Counted from the stretch's first letter, positions 1 to 10,106 are shown. The stretch is DNA of 64,000 nucleotides from UBA2040 sp002384725 (GCA_963926475.1 CAWUXE010000001.1:1-64000); one strand, 5' to 3'. A program made the numbers and translations. Notes: generated by a model not told the origin, from the sequence alone.

Positions 1-2
1 TT

Positions 3-1484
3 TTTATTCTTTCAGCTTGCGGTGGGCCCAAAGAAATTACAAGCAATTCAATCGAATCAACCGTTTTGAGTTATGTGGTTCAACCCAACCTTACAGCGGA
101 GATACCTTTCGTTTCCGTTCAATTTGAAACGGCTACCAACGAAAAGGGCGAAATACAATTGGCCTTTACCAACGAAGGCTGGGATGAAAAAGACTTATTC
201 AAAAGTGTGAAAAACCTAAAAATTTCTCCAAAGGCAAATGTTGAGTTTCTAAAAAAGGAAAATGAAATTAAGCTGAAAGGCAATCCGAACAAAAAATATA
301 AGGTTAGCTATGAAATTATCCAAGATTTCAAAGAAAAGGTAACGACTGAAAATACCTTTCGACCAATCATCAACAGCAACTATTTTCATGTTTTCGGGAA
401 AAGTCTCTTCATGATGCCCTATTCGAATTTCACCGATGACGACCCAAGTGTGGAAATCCAAATCCTTTGGAAATCGGAATTCGGCAGTTACGATATAACA
501 AACAGTTTTGGAACTGAAAAAACGCAGAAGTTCAAAGCCAAATTTAGCGAGTTTTCTTCATCGATATTCTTAGGCGGAAAATTGAATTCATATGAAAAAC
601 TTTGGAATCAAAACAACGTAGTTTTATCTACTCCTGATACATGGGAAAATGTCGACATAACCAGATTGCAAAATGATTTATACAACATCGTAGGACTTCA
701 AAGAAATTTCTGGAAGGAAAACAATTCTGAAACGACCACGGTAACATTTATCAAAACATTTGAAAATTGTCCCAATGAAACCAATTGTTTGAATTCATGT
801 GGAGGAACGGGCCTCACTAATTCATTTGCGACCTATTGTTCAGATAATTTCATGACCACCAACGAAAGATTAAACTGGCTTTTTGCACATGAACTTTTTC
901 ATCATTGGGTCGGTTCAACTATCGTTAACGAGTCTGAAGAAATAGAATACTGGTTCAGCGAAGGTTTCACGAATTACTTCGCCTATAAATTATTACTCAG
1001 AAGCGGCATACTTAGTCTTGAAGATTTCATGGCCAAATTAAATGAAGAAGTTATTGAACCGCATTACAATTCAACATTGAAAACTAAACCAAACGGAGAA
1101 ATCAACGCTGAAAAATTTTGGTCAGATAAGGAATGGGGAAAACTTCCGTATCGAAGAGGGTTACTCTATGCATTTTACCTCGACACAAAAATAAAGCAAA
1201 ATGTTGATGATAATCGCAGTCTTGACGATGTCATGAGAGATATTCTTTATAAAACGACTACCAACAAGGTCGAGTTCAACCGACATGTGTTTCTAGAAGT
1301 ACTGTACGGATATAAATTGAACGATTATGAAAACGACTATGAAAACTTCATCGAGCAAGGAAATCCCATTGACTTGACTAAACTAAATATAACTGGTATT
1401 TATTTCGAAACGGGAAAAGTACCGCTTATGCATATTCAAGAAATGGAAGCAACGGATAAGATCTCACGCTTTTTGATGCGCTAA
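3..1484 (+). CDS. Zinc metallopeptidase lipoprotein (M1/M61-like gluzincin), 5' partial
   Basis: The open frame runs off the left edge of the window. The first visible residues, before a possible internal TTG start at 66, read FILSACGGP. This is a hydrophobic stretch ending in a lipobox (LSAC), so the real start lies upstream and the product is probably an exported lipoprotein. The zinc site is a HELFH motif encoded at 888-902, followed by HW, and a WFSEGF glutamate encoded at 960-962. That gives HEXXH-x19-E, close to the M1/M61 aminopeptidase pattern (M1 normally has x18). Expected role: peptide trimming at the cell surface or in the periplasm. It converges with, and overlaps by four bases, the minus-strand gene after it. 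The family call is firm as to gluzincin type, less so between M1 and M61. Confidence 0.75.
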   Translation, partial: FILSACGGPKEITSNSIESTVLSYVVQPNLTAEIPFVSVQFETATNEKGEIQLAFTNEGWDEKDLFKSVKNLKISPKANVEFLKKENEIKLKGNPNKKYKVSYEIIQDFKEKVTTENTFRPIINSNYFHVFGKSLFMMPYSNFTDDDPSVEIQILWKSEFGSYDITNSFGTEKTQKFKAKFSEFSSSIFLGGKLNSYEKLWNQNNVVLSTPDTWENVDITRLQNDLYNIVGLQRNFWKENNSETTTVTFIKTFENCPNETNCLNSCGGTGLTNSFATYCSDNFMTTNERLNWLFAHELFHHWVGSTIVNESEEIEYWFSEGFTNYFAYKLLLRSGILSLEDFMAKLNEEVIEPHYNSTLKTKPNGEINAEKFWSDKEWGKLPYRRGLLYAFYLDTKIKQNVDDNRSLDDVMRDILYKTTTNKVEFNRHVFLEVLYGYKLNDYENDYENFIEQGNPIDLTKLNITGIYFETGKVPLMHIQEMEATDKISRFLMR

Positions 1485-2506
1485 TAAGGAGAAAACCGCA
1501 CTAGTTTGCAATAGTCGACTTCTGCCGTTTTAACTAATGATCGGTTGATGCCTATCCAATAGAAAATTTGACTCATCCTTGATTTGGCTTCGTATATTTC
1601 ACCCAATTGCCACGACAAATAGTAATACTGATATCCGCTTGGTGTACTGAATATTATTGTGCGACCAGTAAACGTGGGCAAGGAAGCTAATATCGCCTGA
1701 GGATTTGGCCCTAACCACGTTACATTTCTGTGCGGCATGCGCCATGTTGAATCCAAATCGATCTGATTCGTCGGTCCTTTGTAATACGTTTGTCCATCAA
1801 TGATAGCAGAAACTTTAGTCCAGTTTTCTTTTTCAATTACAGCGCAAAACTTACAATCAAGGGGACAAAATTCGGTGCTCTCAAAAGGTGAAGTTATAGT
1901 AAAGGAATTTACAATCGAAAGGCTCAAATAATTACTTTGCGTGCCTTCTAGAGACATATCTAATTTCGTGGTATCATAATTTTCTTCAGAAGAATGCCCA
2001 AATGGATCAATCGGATTAAAAGCATATTGGGCCAAATCATCGTTCCAAGGCTGATACCACACCAAAACCTGATAATCTCCAGACAGTAATTCAGGCAATC
2101 GATGGTGCGCCTCGATATGTGAATTATAATTTTTACTGTCGTTGAAAAAAATAGGGATTCTGAACGTTTCGCCAGCTTCTAAATACCGAAAATCGATTCC
2201 TCCTCTACTCGATGTGTCAATTGTGATGTCTAAACTTTCCCGAAATACTTCGGTGTAAAAATCGTCTTTTACGAAAAAGATTGAAAAATAGATGATCTTT
2301 TTACCTGACTTTCTATTTCCGGGCAGAAGTATCGGACGAGTGCCTTTGTCTTCGTTTGTAAATTCTAACCAAAATGTTATTTCCTGTCCATTTGCCGCCT
2401 CTAATTTATCGCTGGTGAGTTTAATGGAAAGATAATTTGGGCGCAGGTTGGCTTTAGCGTCTATGGCGATTAGTGTAATGCAAACAAAAAGTAGTTTAGA
2501 AATCAT
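1481..2506 (-). CDS. Secreted protein of unknown function with CxxxCxxC motif
   Basis: I do not recognise this 341-residue protein. It starts with a signal peptide (residues 1 to about 18, ending AKA). The N-terminal half looks beta-rich, with a phrase like EITFWLEFTNEDKG typical of Ig-like or DUF4968-type surface proteins. Near residue 213 there is a compact cysteine motif, CPLDCKFC, which may form disulfides or bind a metal in the periplasm. The start overlaps the stop of the preceding minus-strand gene by four bases (ATGA), so the two are probably co-translated. No T9SS sorting domain is visible at the C-terminus. Function unknown. Confidence 0.6.
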   Translation of the reverse strand: MISKLLFVCITLIAIDAKANLRPNYLSIKLTSDKLEAANGQEITFWLEFTNEDKGTRPILLPGNRKSGKKIIYFSIFFVKDDFYTEVFRESLDITIDTSSRGGIDFRYLEAGETFRIPIFFNDSKNYNSHIEAHHRLPELLSGDYQVLVWYQPWNDDLAQYAFNPIDPFGHSSEENYDTTKLDMSLEGTQSNYLSLSIVNSFTITSPFESTEFCPLDCKFCAVIEKENWTKVSAIIDGQTYYKGPTNQIDLDSTWRMPHRNVTWLGPNPQAILASLPTFTGRTIIFSTPSGYQYYYLSWQLGEIYEAKSRMSQIFYWIGINRSLVKTAEVDYCKLVRFSPY

Positions 2507-2781
2507 TTTAACCTAATTAAATTCTCCTCTTTGTATTTAAGTAGAAAGAATAACTCATCTTCTTCAAACTCCACCTCAAACCCCGAACAAAATGTCTCCT
2601 CGCCCGTCGGAAACCATTTTCGTTTTGTTTTGTTCATGCAAATAAAAAGACCTTCGTCATCACCAATGGCCTCCAAAACGTCTTTGCTTCCAGAAAAAAC
2701 GTTCAAATTATATTCGGAAAGCAAATATTCAAAAACCTTTTTATTATTATTGAAAATAATTGCAATTTCAGAAACGGACAA
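2503..2781 (-). CDS. C-terminal half of a VOC (glyoxalase-like) protein, probably truncated
   Basis: This 92-residue product matches only the second half of glyoxalase/bleomycin-resistance (VOC) proteins as I know them: a SVSEIAIIF beta strand, a helix (KKVFEYLLSEYN), then EAIGDDEGLFI and the KWFPTGEE strand that closes the second module. The first VOC module, which normally precedes this, is absent. The frame upstream stays open for about 14 codons to a stop at 2824-2826 and carries no first-module sequence. The only usable start is TTG at 2779-2781. VOC folds need paired modules, so this could act only as a homodimer of halves or be a remnant. It overlaps the next gene by four bases (ATGA). 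Confidence 0.5.
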   Translation of the reverse strand: MSVSEIAIIFNNNKKVFEYLLSEYNLNVFSGSKDVLEAIGDDEGLFICMNKTKRKWFPTGEETFCSGFEVEFEEDELFFLLKYKEENLIRLK

Positions 2782-2861
2782 TATGGAATCTATTGAAAAT
2801 GGTATTTCTGAAGTCTTAGTTTTTTAATTTTCATATAAATAAGGTCTTCTACCTTACTTTT

Positions 2862-3881
2862 CTACATAGCCATTCTCGCCTTGGCACTTATTTCCTGACC
2901 AGCCATCAACCCTTTTTCCAACATAAATTTTCCTGCTATGGCAATCATCGCTGCGTTATCGGTGCAGTACTCAAACTTTGGAATAAATATGTCCCAATGC
3001 TCTTCATTACCCAATTCCATCATCGCACTGCGAAGTCCTGAATTGGCCGAAACACCTCCGGCAATTGCAATCTGTGCAATCTTTAAATCTTTCGCTGCTA
3101 AAGTTATTTTCTTGAGTAATATAGAAACTATCGTTCGCTGAATTGATGCACACAAATCGGCCTTGTTTTCTTCAATAAATTCAGGATTGTTTTTCGTTTC
3201 CTTCTTCAAGAAATACATTATCGCTGTCTTCAATCCGCTAAAACTAAAGTTGTACCCTTCCATATTCGGTTCCGAAAACGAAAATGCATCTGGATTCCCT
3301 TCTTTGGCCCATTTGTCGATTAACGGTCCGCCCGGATAAGGAAAACCAAGCAATTTAGCCGATTTGTCAAAAGCTTCTCCTGCTGCGTCATCGATCGTTG
3401 AACCAATAACTTCCATCTCCAAATAATCTTTGACCAACACGATTTGCGTATGTCCACCAGAAACGGTCAAACATAAAAAAGGAAATTTTGGCTTTTCCTT
3501 TCCTTCAACGTCAATAAAATGGGCCAGCACGTGTCCTTGCATGTGGTTTACGTCCATCATGGGAATGTTTTTTGCCAACGAAAGTGCTTTTGCGAAAGAA
3601 GTCCCTACGACCAAACTCCCCATCAACCCTGGTCCGCGGGTGAAAGCTATACCATTTACATCATCCAAAGTAATACCTGCTTTTTTTATCGCTGAATCAA
3701 TCACAGGAATTAGATTTTTCTGGTGGGCTCGGCTGGCTAATTCAGGAACAACGCCTCCATATTCTTCATGAATCTTTTGTCCAGCAATCACGTTTGATAA
3801 AATGGAACTATTTTTGAGTATAGATGCAGAGGTATCGTCACATGAAGACTCGATTCCCAAAATGTAAATGTCTTTTTGCAC
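2862..3881 (-). CDS. tsaD: tRNA N6-adenosine threonylcarbamoyltransferase TsaD
   Basis: TsaD transfers the threonylcarbamoyl group from TC-AMP to A37 of ANN-decoding tRNAs, working with TsaB and TsaE in the cytoplasm. The 339-residue product has the family length. It opens with the signature GIESSCDDT and carries the metal-binding HMQGH motif near residue 119, the SGGHT loop near residue 142 and an AGGVSAN nucleotide-binding segment near residue 274. The start is a GTG at 3879-3881; no ATG fits. It is divergent from tamB with only 26 bases between the two start codons, so the two promoters must overlap. Nothing unusual in the protein. Confidence 0.95.
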   Translation of the reverse strand: MQKDIYILGIESSCDDTSASILKNSSILSNVIAGQKIHEEYGGVVPELASRAHQKNLIPVIDSAIKKAGITLDDVNGIAFTRGPGLMGSLVVGTSFAKALSLAKNIPMMDVNHMQGHVLAHFIDVEGKEKPKFPFLCLTVSGGHTQIVLVKDYLEMEVIGSTIDDAAGEAFDKSAKLLGFPYPGGPLIDKWAKEGNPDAFSFSEPNMEGYNFSFSGLKTAIMYFLKKETKNNPEFIEENKADLCASIQRTIVSILLKKITLAAKDLKIAQIAIAGGVSANSGLRSAMMELGNEEHWDIFIPKFEYCTDNAAMIAIAGKFMLEKGLMAGQEISAKARMAM

Positions 3882-3900
3882 GGATGTTTACGTAAATTTG
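3875..3900 (+). promoter_or_regulatory. Bacteroidota-type promoter for tamB
   Basis: A TAAATTTG element at 3893-3900 fits the Bacteroidota -7 consensus TAnnTTTG, with a TTTG at 3875-3878 as a candidate -33 box 14 bases upstream. The element ends 7 bases before the tamB ATG at 3908, so the predicted transcript would have almost no leader. It overlaps the 5' end of tsaD. Confidence 0.5.
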
Positions 3901-3907
3901 TTTTTGA

Positions 3908-6900
3908 ATGTCAAAATTAATGAAATTTATAGGACGCTTTTTCGCCGTTGTGGTGGATATGGCACTTATATGCATTATTGCTTTAGCATTTCTCGTCCGA
4001 ACGTATAAGTTTCAAACCTTTTTAGCCCAACAAGCGACCTCTTTTTTATCGAGTGAATTGGGGACAAAAATGAAGGTGGACGAAGTGGCCATTGTCTTTT
4101 TCAATCGTGTGGCACTCAAAGGTGTTTATGTTGAAGATGAAAATGGTGAAGTTTTAGCCGACATCAAAACCTTGCATGTTAAACTCAAATCTCTTGATTT
4201 AGCGCGCAATAAACTGACGATTTCCTCGGTCGAATTAGACAATGGTGATGTGCATATTCAACGCGCGAAATCTGGAGATTACAACTATTGGTTTATTCAA
4301 GATTATTTCGATTCTGGAACTAAAACCAGTACTTCGAAACCAATCGCGGTAGATTTGACTCAACTGAAACTGAGCAATGTGCATTTCCGTTTCGATGACA
4401 ACCGAAAGACCTACTCCGACTTTGGAATGGATTGGGATCATCTTGATTTTATAAATGTCAACTTATTTGCCGACAACATTAAAATTAGAGGAAACGATAT
4501 TTTTGCCAACATTAAAAACCTCGCCACGGAAGAAAAATGTGGATTCGTTTTGGATAAACTTACTGGAAAAGCAGCAGTGACATCTAAAGGGATTTACTTC
4601 AATGAACTCACCATCAAAACACCTCTATCGGATGTTTCATTTGAAAGAATGAATTTGAAAATGAATCAATTGCCAGATGTTTACACGTTCGAAGACAGCG
4701 TTGTTTTTGAAGCCACACTTCGTCCTTCATTGGTTTCTTTGAAAGATGTTTCGTATTTCGCTTCTGCACTGGAAGGAATGGACCAGATGGTCGTTCTTTC
4801 TGGAGTGGTAAGCCGACGTGTAAAAAACCTTCATGTGGCCGATTTAAATTTACGAACGGGTAAAAAAACACAAATAAAGGGAACGATCAACCTTCCAGAT
4901 TTCCGAAATTTAGACGAGTCCTTTTTCAACGAAAAATTGGATTACACATACATCGATTTGAATGAATTAAAACAAATCAAACTCCCGAAAGACAATGGTG
5001 GAGGTTACATGACTTTCGATAAATATGCAGAACGTCTGGGTTACTTGGAAGGTGAAAATGTTAAGTTGACCGGTTTCATGGATAATTTTGTGGTCGCTGC
5101 AAATAAATTAACGAGTCAGTTAGGCACTGTTCGCATGGACAATGGCGTGAAATTCTCTAAAAACTACCAAAACAATTCTTACGCCTTCAATCGGTCTATA
5201 GCAAGCACCTACGATGTAAAAGTGGAAGAATTTGATTTAGGAACCTTTCTTCAAGATGACCAATTTGGCATAATTGATGGTACATTTTTCTTGAGTGGTG
5301 AAGCAAATCCTTCTGAGTCAATAAAATTCACAAACATTGAAGGTGAAGTCTCTCGTTTTGATTTCATGGATTACTCCTATAAAAAAATATCGATCAAGGA
5401 AGGAAGTCTAATTGACAAAGTACTCGTTGGAAAAGTCGACGTTAAGGACGACAATCTGAACCTTGTTTACGACGGCAGTATAGATCTCAAAGGGCAACAT
5501 CAGATGCAATTCACCGTAGATTTGACTCGTGCAGCACTTGATAATTTGGGATTCACGAATGTCAATAATTCGAAATTAGAATCGAAATTCATAGTAAATT
5601 TAACTGGTACCAACGAAACCAATATTTCGGGAAATGTAGAATTAATAGGATTTATCTATTCTGAAAAAGGTAAAAATTTCAAAGTGCCAAACATGACGAT
5701 TGATGTCACCCGAGGACCTGTTTCAGATTTACTTCTTATCAATTCAGAATTAGGCGTTGCCAGAATCGAAGGGAAAATAGATTTTGCTCAGGTCAGCACC
5801 TCCTTTCAATCTCAATTGAGTCAAATTTTACCCACGCTATTTGAACCACCGAAGAAAACGAATACGAATTTGGCAAAGAAGAATAACTTCACTTATTCAA
5901 TAAATACGGAGAAAAAGATGAACGATTTCTTAGATATATTTGTTCCAGGGCTGTATATCAAACCAGGCACTAAAGTTTCTGGTGGGTATTCTGAAGCAAC
6001 GAATGACTTCTCAATGGTGTTGGAAAGTTCATTGATAAAATACGAATACTTTCAATTTCACAATGTATTCTTCGACCAGAGTGCCATTGATAAAGACGTA
6101 AAAATGAAGGTCGATATTGGTGAGTTTTATTTGAACGACACGCTTTCTGTGGCCCACCTTTCATTCAATGCAGTTGGTTCGCGAGATACTTTTCAAACCC
6201 AATTAACGTGGAATCCGAATACCACGAATTACTCTGAAATTAACTGGCAAACAGCAATTATAGATGAGGAATCAATTGATTTTTTAATTCAACCTTCGCT
6301 TATCTCCATTCATCAAAAGCAGTGGGATATTAAGAATGCGTCTGCCTTAGAATATAGACAAGACTACATCTCGATTAAGGACTTTTTATTTGAACGTAAA
6401 AACCAATTTATTTCATTAAATGGAAAAGTTTCCGATCGTGACGAAGACAAATTAAAAATAAAAATGAGTCATCTACAGTTGGATGATTTTACTCCTATTA
6501 TTCAGTCTCCTGTGGCACTGAATGGTGAATTGAATGGTTTTGGTGAGATCTCAACTCCTTTCACCAATCTTGGTTTTAATGGAGATGCTAGTATCAAAGG
6601 TCTTTTCATTGACCAAGAGGAAGTCGGTGACGTTTTCGTTCAATCCAATTGGGAAAAAGGAAAACAAAGCATCGGATTGAAAGGTGATTTAATTTATAAA
6701 AACACGCAGACCTTTGCCTTCGATGGTTTCTATCACTTGAATAGGACGAAGGACGTCTTAGATTTTAATTTGGTATTCGACGATACGGACATCCAATTCA
6801 CAAACGCCTTTATGGATCCGCAGGTGGTCTCCGATATTGAAGGTACACTCAATGGAAAAATAAAAGTGAAAGGCACACTAGACAAACCTTTGCTTTCCGG

Positions 6901-8497
6901 TGGTTTTGATTTGGAGAATGGCGGTGCAAAAATTGGAATTTTAGGAGTGAAATTCAGAACAAATGGTGAAATCTATTGTGATGAATACGGCTTCTACATG
7001 GACAATATTCCGATTTTTGATCAAGAAGGAAATGCTGGTTCCCTTGTTGGTTCGATTTATCAAGACAACTTTTTGGATTGGAATTTTGACCTTGCCTTTA
7101 ACCTAGAGGACGATGCGGTAAATAAAGATCCTATCATTCCTTGGAAAGTACTTCCGCTTAATAAATTCTTGGTGATGAACACTAGCTATCAAGAAGGAGA
7201 TTCATATTACGGAAAAGTCTACATGACCGGATATGCCAATATTTTCGGTTATGCAGAACATTTAGAGATAACTGTCGATGCTAAAACAGAAAAGGGTACT
7301 ACAATTAATTTTCCAATGTATGGAACTTCAGAAATATCTGCCGATGAAGATTTTATAACCTTTACCTCTGCTGATAGTTCATTGGTGTCAAGTGACCCGA
7401 AAATTGACTTCACAGGAGTGGATCTGAATCTAAACTTTGATGTGACTCCAGATGCTAAACTCAAGATTATTTTTGATGAAAAATTAGGTGACGAAATTGT
7501 GACGGATGGTTCTGGGAAAATCAGTATGCGTGTCGATAACCTTGGTGATATTTCACTAGATGGAACGTATACTGTAAACGAAGGTGTTTACAATTTCGCC
7601 ATGGGACCTATTAAACAGAACTTCTTCATAGAACAAGGCGGATACATAACGTGGACAGGAGATCCGTACAATGCCAACTTGAATTTGAGATCATATTACA
7701 AAACCAAGGCCAATTTATCGGAAATTTCGGTCGATCAAATCGGAAATTCGACAGGAACCAATCAAGATGTACTTTGCTATTTGGATATTACCCAAACTCT
7801 CGTCAAACCAGCGATTGCATTTGACATTGAAGTACCCAATGCCGACGAATCAGGAAAGGCATTGATAAACAGGATCAAAAGCGACCCTGAGGAGTTGAAT
7901 CGTCAGTTTTTCTCTTTGCTCTTAGTGAAAAGTTTTCAACCTTTAAAAGGTTCCAACACAGCTACTAGCGGCAAAGCATTAGACTTGGCTGCCAATCAGA
8001 TCAACTCGATGTTGTCCCAATTATCTCAGAGTTATAAATTGGCCGTCAACATGGACGCGAATTCGCTAGGCGATAAAACTTACGAACTCGGTTTATCGAA
8101 AGAATTCTTAGATAATCGATTAATTTTATCTGGTAGTTTTGGGGTTGAGAACTCTACTGCCACTAAAACAAGTTCTAGTCAAAATTTCTTAATAGGTGAT
8201 GTAAATTTGGAATATCTCTTAAATGAAACTGGTACGTTTAGAGTGAATATTTTCAACGAGTCCAACCAAAGTAACGTAATCCAAGATAACAATCAAGGCT
8301 TATTCAAACAAGGTATTGGGATCAATTATCAAGAAGATTTCACAGGTTTCAAGAACTTTAAATTATTCCAATATTTCTTCGATTTATTCAGAAAAAGCGA
8401 TGACAAACGTTTCCCGTATAAAAAGAATAAGAAACGAATGCCTGTCCCTCCAATCGATTCAAAATCCATTTCACTTGCCACCTTTCTTGAGGAATAA
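3908..8497 (+). CDS. tamB: TamB-family translocation/assembly module protein (DUF490)
   Basis: TamB-like proteins span the periplasm as a long beta-taco from an inner-membrane anchor to an outer-membrane BamA-family partner, and serve in outer-membrane protein assembly or phospholipid transport. This 1529-residue product has one N-terminal transmembrane anchor (about residues 10-29) and then a very long run of repeated beta-strand segments. The C-terminal few hundred residues carry the DUF490 domain, with phrases such as GSGKISMRVDNLGDI, INRIKSDPEELNRQFFSLL and the late ELGLSKEF segment. The length is typical. The partner TamA is not in this window. Divergent from tsaD, with accC 71 bases downstream on the same strand. 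Confidence 0.88.
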   Translation: MSKLMKFIGRFFAVVVDMALICIIALAFLVRTYKFQTFLAQQATSFLSSELGTKMKVDEVAIVFFNRVALKGVYVEDENGEVLADIKTLHVKLKSLDLARNKLTISSVELDNGDVHIQRAKSGDYNYWFIQDYFDSGTKTSTSKPIAVDLTQLKLSNVHFRFDDNRKTYSDFGMDWDHLDFINVNLFADNIKIRGNDIFANIKNLATEEKCGFVLDKLTGKAAVTSKGIYFNELTIKTPLSDVSFERMNLKMNQLPDVYTFEDSVVFEATLRPSLVSLKDVSYFASALEGMDQMVVLSGVVSRRVKNLHVADLNLRTGKKTQIKGTINLPDFRNLDESFFNEKLDYTYIDLNELKQIKLPKDNGGGYMTFDKYAERLGYLEGENVKLTGFMDNFVVAANKLTSQLGTVRMDNGVKFSKNYQNNSYAFNRSIASTYDVKVEEFDLGTFLQDDQFGIIDGTFFLSGEANPSESIKFTNIEGEVSRFDFMDYSYKKISIKEGSLIDKVLVGKVDVKDDNLNLVYDGSIDLKGQHQMQFTVDLTRAALDNLGFTNVNNSKLESKFIVNLTGTNETNISGNVELIGFIYSEKGKNFKVPNMTIDVTRGPVSDLLLINSELGVARIEGKIDFAQVSTSFQSQLSQILPTLFEPPKKTNTNLAKKNNFTYSINTEKKMNDFLDIFVPGLYIKPGTKVSGGYSEATNDFSMVLESSLIKYEYFQFHNVFFDQSAIDKDVKMKVDIGEFYLNDTLSVAHLSFNAVGSRDTFQTQLTWNPNTTNYSEINWQTAIIDEESIDFLIQPSLISIHQKQWDIKNASALEYRQDYISIKDFLFERKNQFISLNGKVSDRDEDKLKIKMSHLQLDDFTPIIQSPVALNGELNGFGEISTPFTNLGFNGDASIKGLFIDQEEVGDVFVQSNWEKGKQSIGLKGDLIYKNTQTFAFDGFYHLNRTKDVLDFNLVFDDTDIQFTNAFMDPQVVSDIEGTLNGKIKVKGTLDKPLLSGGFDLENGGAKIGILGVKFRTNGEIYCDEYGFYMDNIPIFDQEGNAGSLVGSIYQDNFLDWNFDLAFNLEDDAVNKDPIIPWKVLPLNKFLVMNTSYQEGDSYYGKVYMTGYANIFGYAEHLEITVDAKTEKGTTINFPMYGTSEISADEDFITFTSADSSLVSSDPKIDFTGVDLNLNFDVTPDAKLKIIFDEKLGDEIVTDGSGKISMRVDNLGDISLDGTYTVNEGVYNFAMGPIKQNFFIEQGGYITWTGDPYNANLNLRSYYKTKANLSEISVDQIGNSTGTNQDVLCYLDITQTLVKPAIAFDIEVPNADESGKALINRIKSDPEELNRQFFSLLLVKSFQPLKGSNTATSGKALDLAANQINSMLSQLSQSYKLAVNMDANSLGDKTYELGLSKEFLDNRLILSGSFGVENSTATKTSSSQNFLIGDVNLEYLLNETGTFRVNIFNESNQSNVIQDNNQGLFKQGIGINYQEDFTGFKNFKLFQYFFDLFRKSDDKRFPYKKNKKRMPVPPIDSKSISLATFLEE

Positions 8498-8535
8498 AAA
8501 AATGTAGACCATCCGTTTTTAGCAAGAAAGTTCAC

Positions 8536-8543
8536 TAGATTTG
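8536..8543 (+). promoter_or_regulatory. Candidate -7 promoter element for accC
   Basis: TAGATTTG matches TAnnTTTG and lies 25 bases before the accC ATG. No clear TTTG -33 box is visible upstream, so support comes from the -7 element and its position alone. Confidence 0.4.
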
Positions 8544-8568
8544 TTATTCCATAGATCAAATTTGAAAC

Positions 8569-10041
8569 ATGAAAAAAGTATTGATTGCCAATCGTGGTGA
8601 AATTGCCAGACGAGTTATCCGAACATTAAAAAAAATGGAAATTACATCCGTTGCTATCTATAGCGATGCGGACAGAAATGCTCCTTATGTCTTGGAAGCC
8701 GACGAAGCTGTTTATGTTGGCGAAAGTCCTTCATCAGAAAGTTATTTGAAGCAAGATTTGATCTTATCCATCTGCAAGGAAAAAGGTGTTGAAGGTATTC
8801 ATCCAGGTTATGGATTCTTGTCTGAAAACGCCGAGTTTGCCCGAAAAGTGAAAGCAGCTGGAATGACTTTAATCGGACCATCACCCGAATCGATGGAAAT
8901 CATGGGAGACAAATTGAGCGCGAAACAAGCTGTAAAAAGCTACAACGTTCCTTTGGTTCCCGGAGTTGACGAAGCGATTACTGATCCCCAAGCTGCGATT
9001 AAAATTGCCGAAGAAGTGGGCTACCCTATTCTCATCAAAGCTTCTGCCGGTGGTGGTGGAAAAGGAATGCGTTTGGTAGAAAACTCAGGTGAATTTTTGG
9101 AACAAATGAAGCTTGCCCAAAACGAAGCACGATCTAGTTTTGGAAACGATGCCGTTTTTATTGAGAAATTTGTTACCGAACCAAGACATATTGAAATACA
9201 AGTTTTTGCCGATAGAATGGGCAATACCGTTTACCTTTTTGAACGTGAGTGTTCTATTCAAAGACGTCACCAGAAAGTGGTGGAAGAAGCACCAAGTGCT
9301 ATTCTAACACCTGAATTGAGAAAACAGATGGGTGAAGCTGCTGTTGCCGTGTGTAAGGCTTGTAATTATGAAGGAGCAGGAACCGTTGAGTTTTTATTGG
9401 ATGGTAACTTAGACTTCTTTTTCTTGGAAATGAATACACGTTTGCAAGTGGAACATCCAGTAACGGAAGAAATAACAGGAACTGATTTGGTGGAATGGCA
9501 AATTCGCGTTGCTCGCGGTGAAAAATTACCGAAAACACAAGAAGAACTTTCGATCAATGGACATGCAATTGAGGTTCGTGTATATGCAGAGGATACTTTA
9601 AACGGCTTCACACCTGATATTGGAACTTTGGAGCGATACCGTGTGCCAGCAGGGGAAAATACGCGAGTAGACGACGCATTTGTAGAAGGAATGTCAATTC
9701 CGATTTATTACGATCCTATGATTGCCAAATTGGTGGTTTGGGGAAAAACACGTGAGGAAGCGATTGATCGTTGCATTAAAGCGATAGACCATTATCAAAT
9801 TTCAGGATTGAAAACAACCTTGGATTTCGGGAAATACGTGCTGAAGCATGAAGCGTTCCGAAGCGGGAAATTTGATACTAACTTTGTGAAAGAATACTTC
9901 CAAGATCCACGTGTGATGTACACCGCCATGGAAGAAGAAGCCGAAGCTTTAACGCACGGAATCAACGAAATTTGGGACTCAATTGTCGATTTCCAAAAAA
10001 GTGAATTTACTTCTAGAGAGATTAGTGGGGCTTGGAAATAA
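8569..10041 (+). CDS. accC: Biotin carboxylase subunit of acyl-CoA (acetyl-/propionyl-CoA) carboxylase
   Basis: It carboxylates the biotin of a carrier protein using ATP and bicarbonate, the first half-reaction of acyl-CoA carboxylases. The 490-residue protein has the N-terminal ANRGEIA segment, the ATP-grasp glycine loop ASAGGGGKGMR near residue 162, and the EMNTRLQVEHPVTE active-site stretch near residue 287. It is about 40 residues longer at the C-terminus than typical AccC (about 450), as in many acyl-CoA carboxylase alpha subunits. No biotin carrier (accB) or carboxyltransferase gene flanks it here, so the partner subunits must lie elsewhere and the acyl-CoA substrate cannot be fixed. 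A hairpin terminator follows immediately. Confidence 0.9.
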   Translation: MKKVLIANRGEIARRVIRTLKKMEITSVAIYSDADRNAPYVLEADEAVYVGESPSSESYLKQDLILSICKEKGVEGIHPGYGFLSENAEFARKVKAAGMTLIGPSPESMEIMGDKLSAKQAVKSYNVPLVPGVDEAITDPQAAIKIAEEVGYPILIKASAGGGGKGMRLVENSGEFLEQMKLAQNEARSSFGNDAVFIEKFVTEPRHIEIQVFADRMGNTVYLFERECSIQRRHQKVVEEAPSAILTPELRKQMGEAAVAVCKACNYEGAGTVEFLLDGNLDFFFLEMNTRLQVEHPVTEEITGTDLVEWQIRVARGEKLPKTQEELSINGHAIEVRVYAEDTLNGFTPDIGTLERYRVPAGENTRVDDAFVEGMSIPIYYDPMIAKLVVWGKTREEAIDRCIKAIDHYQISGLKTTLDFGKYVLKHEAFRSGKFDTNFVKEYFQDPRVMYTAMEEEAEALTHGINEIWDSIVDFQKSEFTSREISGAWK

Positions 10042-10056
10042 AATTTGAGGATACAA

Positions 10057-10092
10057 AAAAAAGGGTCTTGGTAAATACCAAAACCCTTTTTT
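10057..10092. terminator. Bidirectional hairpin terminator between accC and a beta-barrel gene
   Basis: Two 17-base arms (10057-10073 and 10076-10092) pair with one mismatch. They run from a core GGGTCTTGGTA / TACCAAAACCC to A- and T-tracts on both sides, so the structure can end transcripts from accC and from the convergent gene at 10107-10787. Confidence 0.85.
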
Positions 10093-10106
10093 AAAGTCCT
10101 AGTAGA

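Noticed and set aside
3430..3771. 113-residue plus-strand frame inside tsaD
   Set aside because: Shadow of a strongly conserved gene on the opposite strand.
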